Shown here: positions 5,038-5,126 of the stretch, piece after piece
Layout: the number at the start of each line of letters is the position of its first letter
Numbering within the stretch: position 1 is the first letter of the stretch
Assembly (NCBI GenBank): GCA_025966175.1
Contig: JAOPVN010000106.1
Location: 1 to 5,126, forward strand
Source of the DNA: Modestobacter sp.
GTDB lineage: Bacteria > Actinomycetota > Actinomycetes > Mycobacteriales > Geodermatophilaceae
Length of the DNA: 5,126 nucleotides
Reading direction: 5' to 3'
Made by a program: the position numbers and the translations under genes
The notes under the pieces: generated by a model
What the model was told of the DNA's origin: nothing
What the model saw: only the letters and a program-made list of their open reading frames with translations
Databases searched by the model: none

Positions 5038-5126
5038 ATGGCCGTCATCAGGACCGCACTGCCCGAGGACGCACAGAAGACCGCCGGTGAGGCGCTGCAG
5101 GGCGCCGTCGTCGACCTCATCGACCT
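5038..5126 (+). CDS. dps: Dps-family ferritin-like protein, 5' end only
   Basis: Twenty-nine complete codons are present before the window ends. The protein starts MAVIRTALPEDAQKTAGEAL and continues QGAVVDLIDL. The ALQGAxVDLIDL helix matches the first helix of actinobacterial Dps-like proteins (DNA starvation/stationary-phase protection), where it is normally followed by SLxxKQAHWN with ferroxidase residues; that part lies outside the window. Dps proteins form 12-subunit cages that oxidise Fe(II) with H2O2, store the iron, and in some cases bind DNA. The short N-terminus before the helix has no Lys-rich tail, so DNA binding through an N-terminal tail looks unlikely here (inference). A strong ribosome binding site and a stress-type promoter lie upstream. 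The remaining uncertainty is that the diagnostic metal site is not visible. Confidence 0.78.
   Translation, partial: MAVIRTALPEDAQKTAGEALQGAVVDLID

Noticed and set aside
4875..5120. Minus-strand frame across the hemQ-dps gap and the Dps start
   Set aside because: It has no recognisable motif and covers a clear promoter, ribosome binding site and Dps N-terminus on the other strand.

Overview
The window is very GC-rich, strongly codon-biased DNA with GTG and ATG starts. Its gene set points to a high-GC actinobacterium: an actinobacterial-type coproheme decarboxylase (HemQ/ChdC) next to msrB, a small cold-shock protein, and TANNNT promoter boxes placed for leaderless transcripts. A soil or rock-surface group such as the Geodermatophilaceae would fit, but that family-level guess is inference from general resemblance only.

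Layout, left to right. (1) 1-90 is the 3' end of a cold-shock protein gene (+), followed by a small hairpin over the stop codon and a strong hairpin at 133-170. (2) 211-669 (-) encodes a 152-residue protein of unknown function that looks like a winged-helix protein. It converges on the cold-shock gene, and the 133-170 hairpin sits between them. (3) 670-893 is a divergent intergenic region without a convincing promoter. (4) 894-3560 (+) is a large secreted nuclease of the ExeM/NucH type: signal peptide, lamin-tail domain, OB-fold domain, Mg-dependent endonuclease/exonuclease/phosphatase domain, and a C-terminal Ig-like domain. (5) 3682-4101 (+) is msrB, a zinc-type methionine-R-sulfoxide reductase. 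(6) 4112-4153 is a 20-bp perfect inverted repeat that should terminate both msrB and the converging next gene. (7) 4159-4878 (-) is hemQ, coproheme decarboxylase, with all three expected active-site residues. (8) 4879-5037 is a divergent regulatory region carrying a SigF/SigB-type stress promoter with an embedded palindrome. (9) 5038-5126 (+) is the 5' end of a Dps-family ferritin-like gene, cut by the window edge.

How the genes fit together. The right half has a common theme of peroxide and iron. HemQ consumes H2O2 to make heme b from coproheme, Dps-family proteins use H2O2 to oxidise and store Fe(II), and MsrB repairs methionine oxidised by such species. The left half (cold-shock protein, winged-helix protein, secreted nuclease) has no clear functional link to it. 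I see no mobile element, CRISPR array, tRNA or rRNA, and no sign of a wholly new system. The most interesting signals are regulatory: the stress promoter of the Dps gene, the matching leaderless promoter geometry of msrB and hemQ, and the tandem 3' hairpins of the cold-shock gene.
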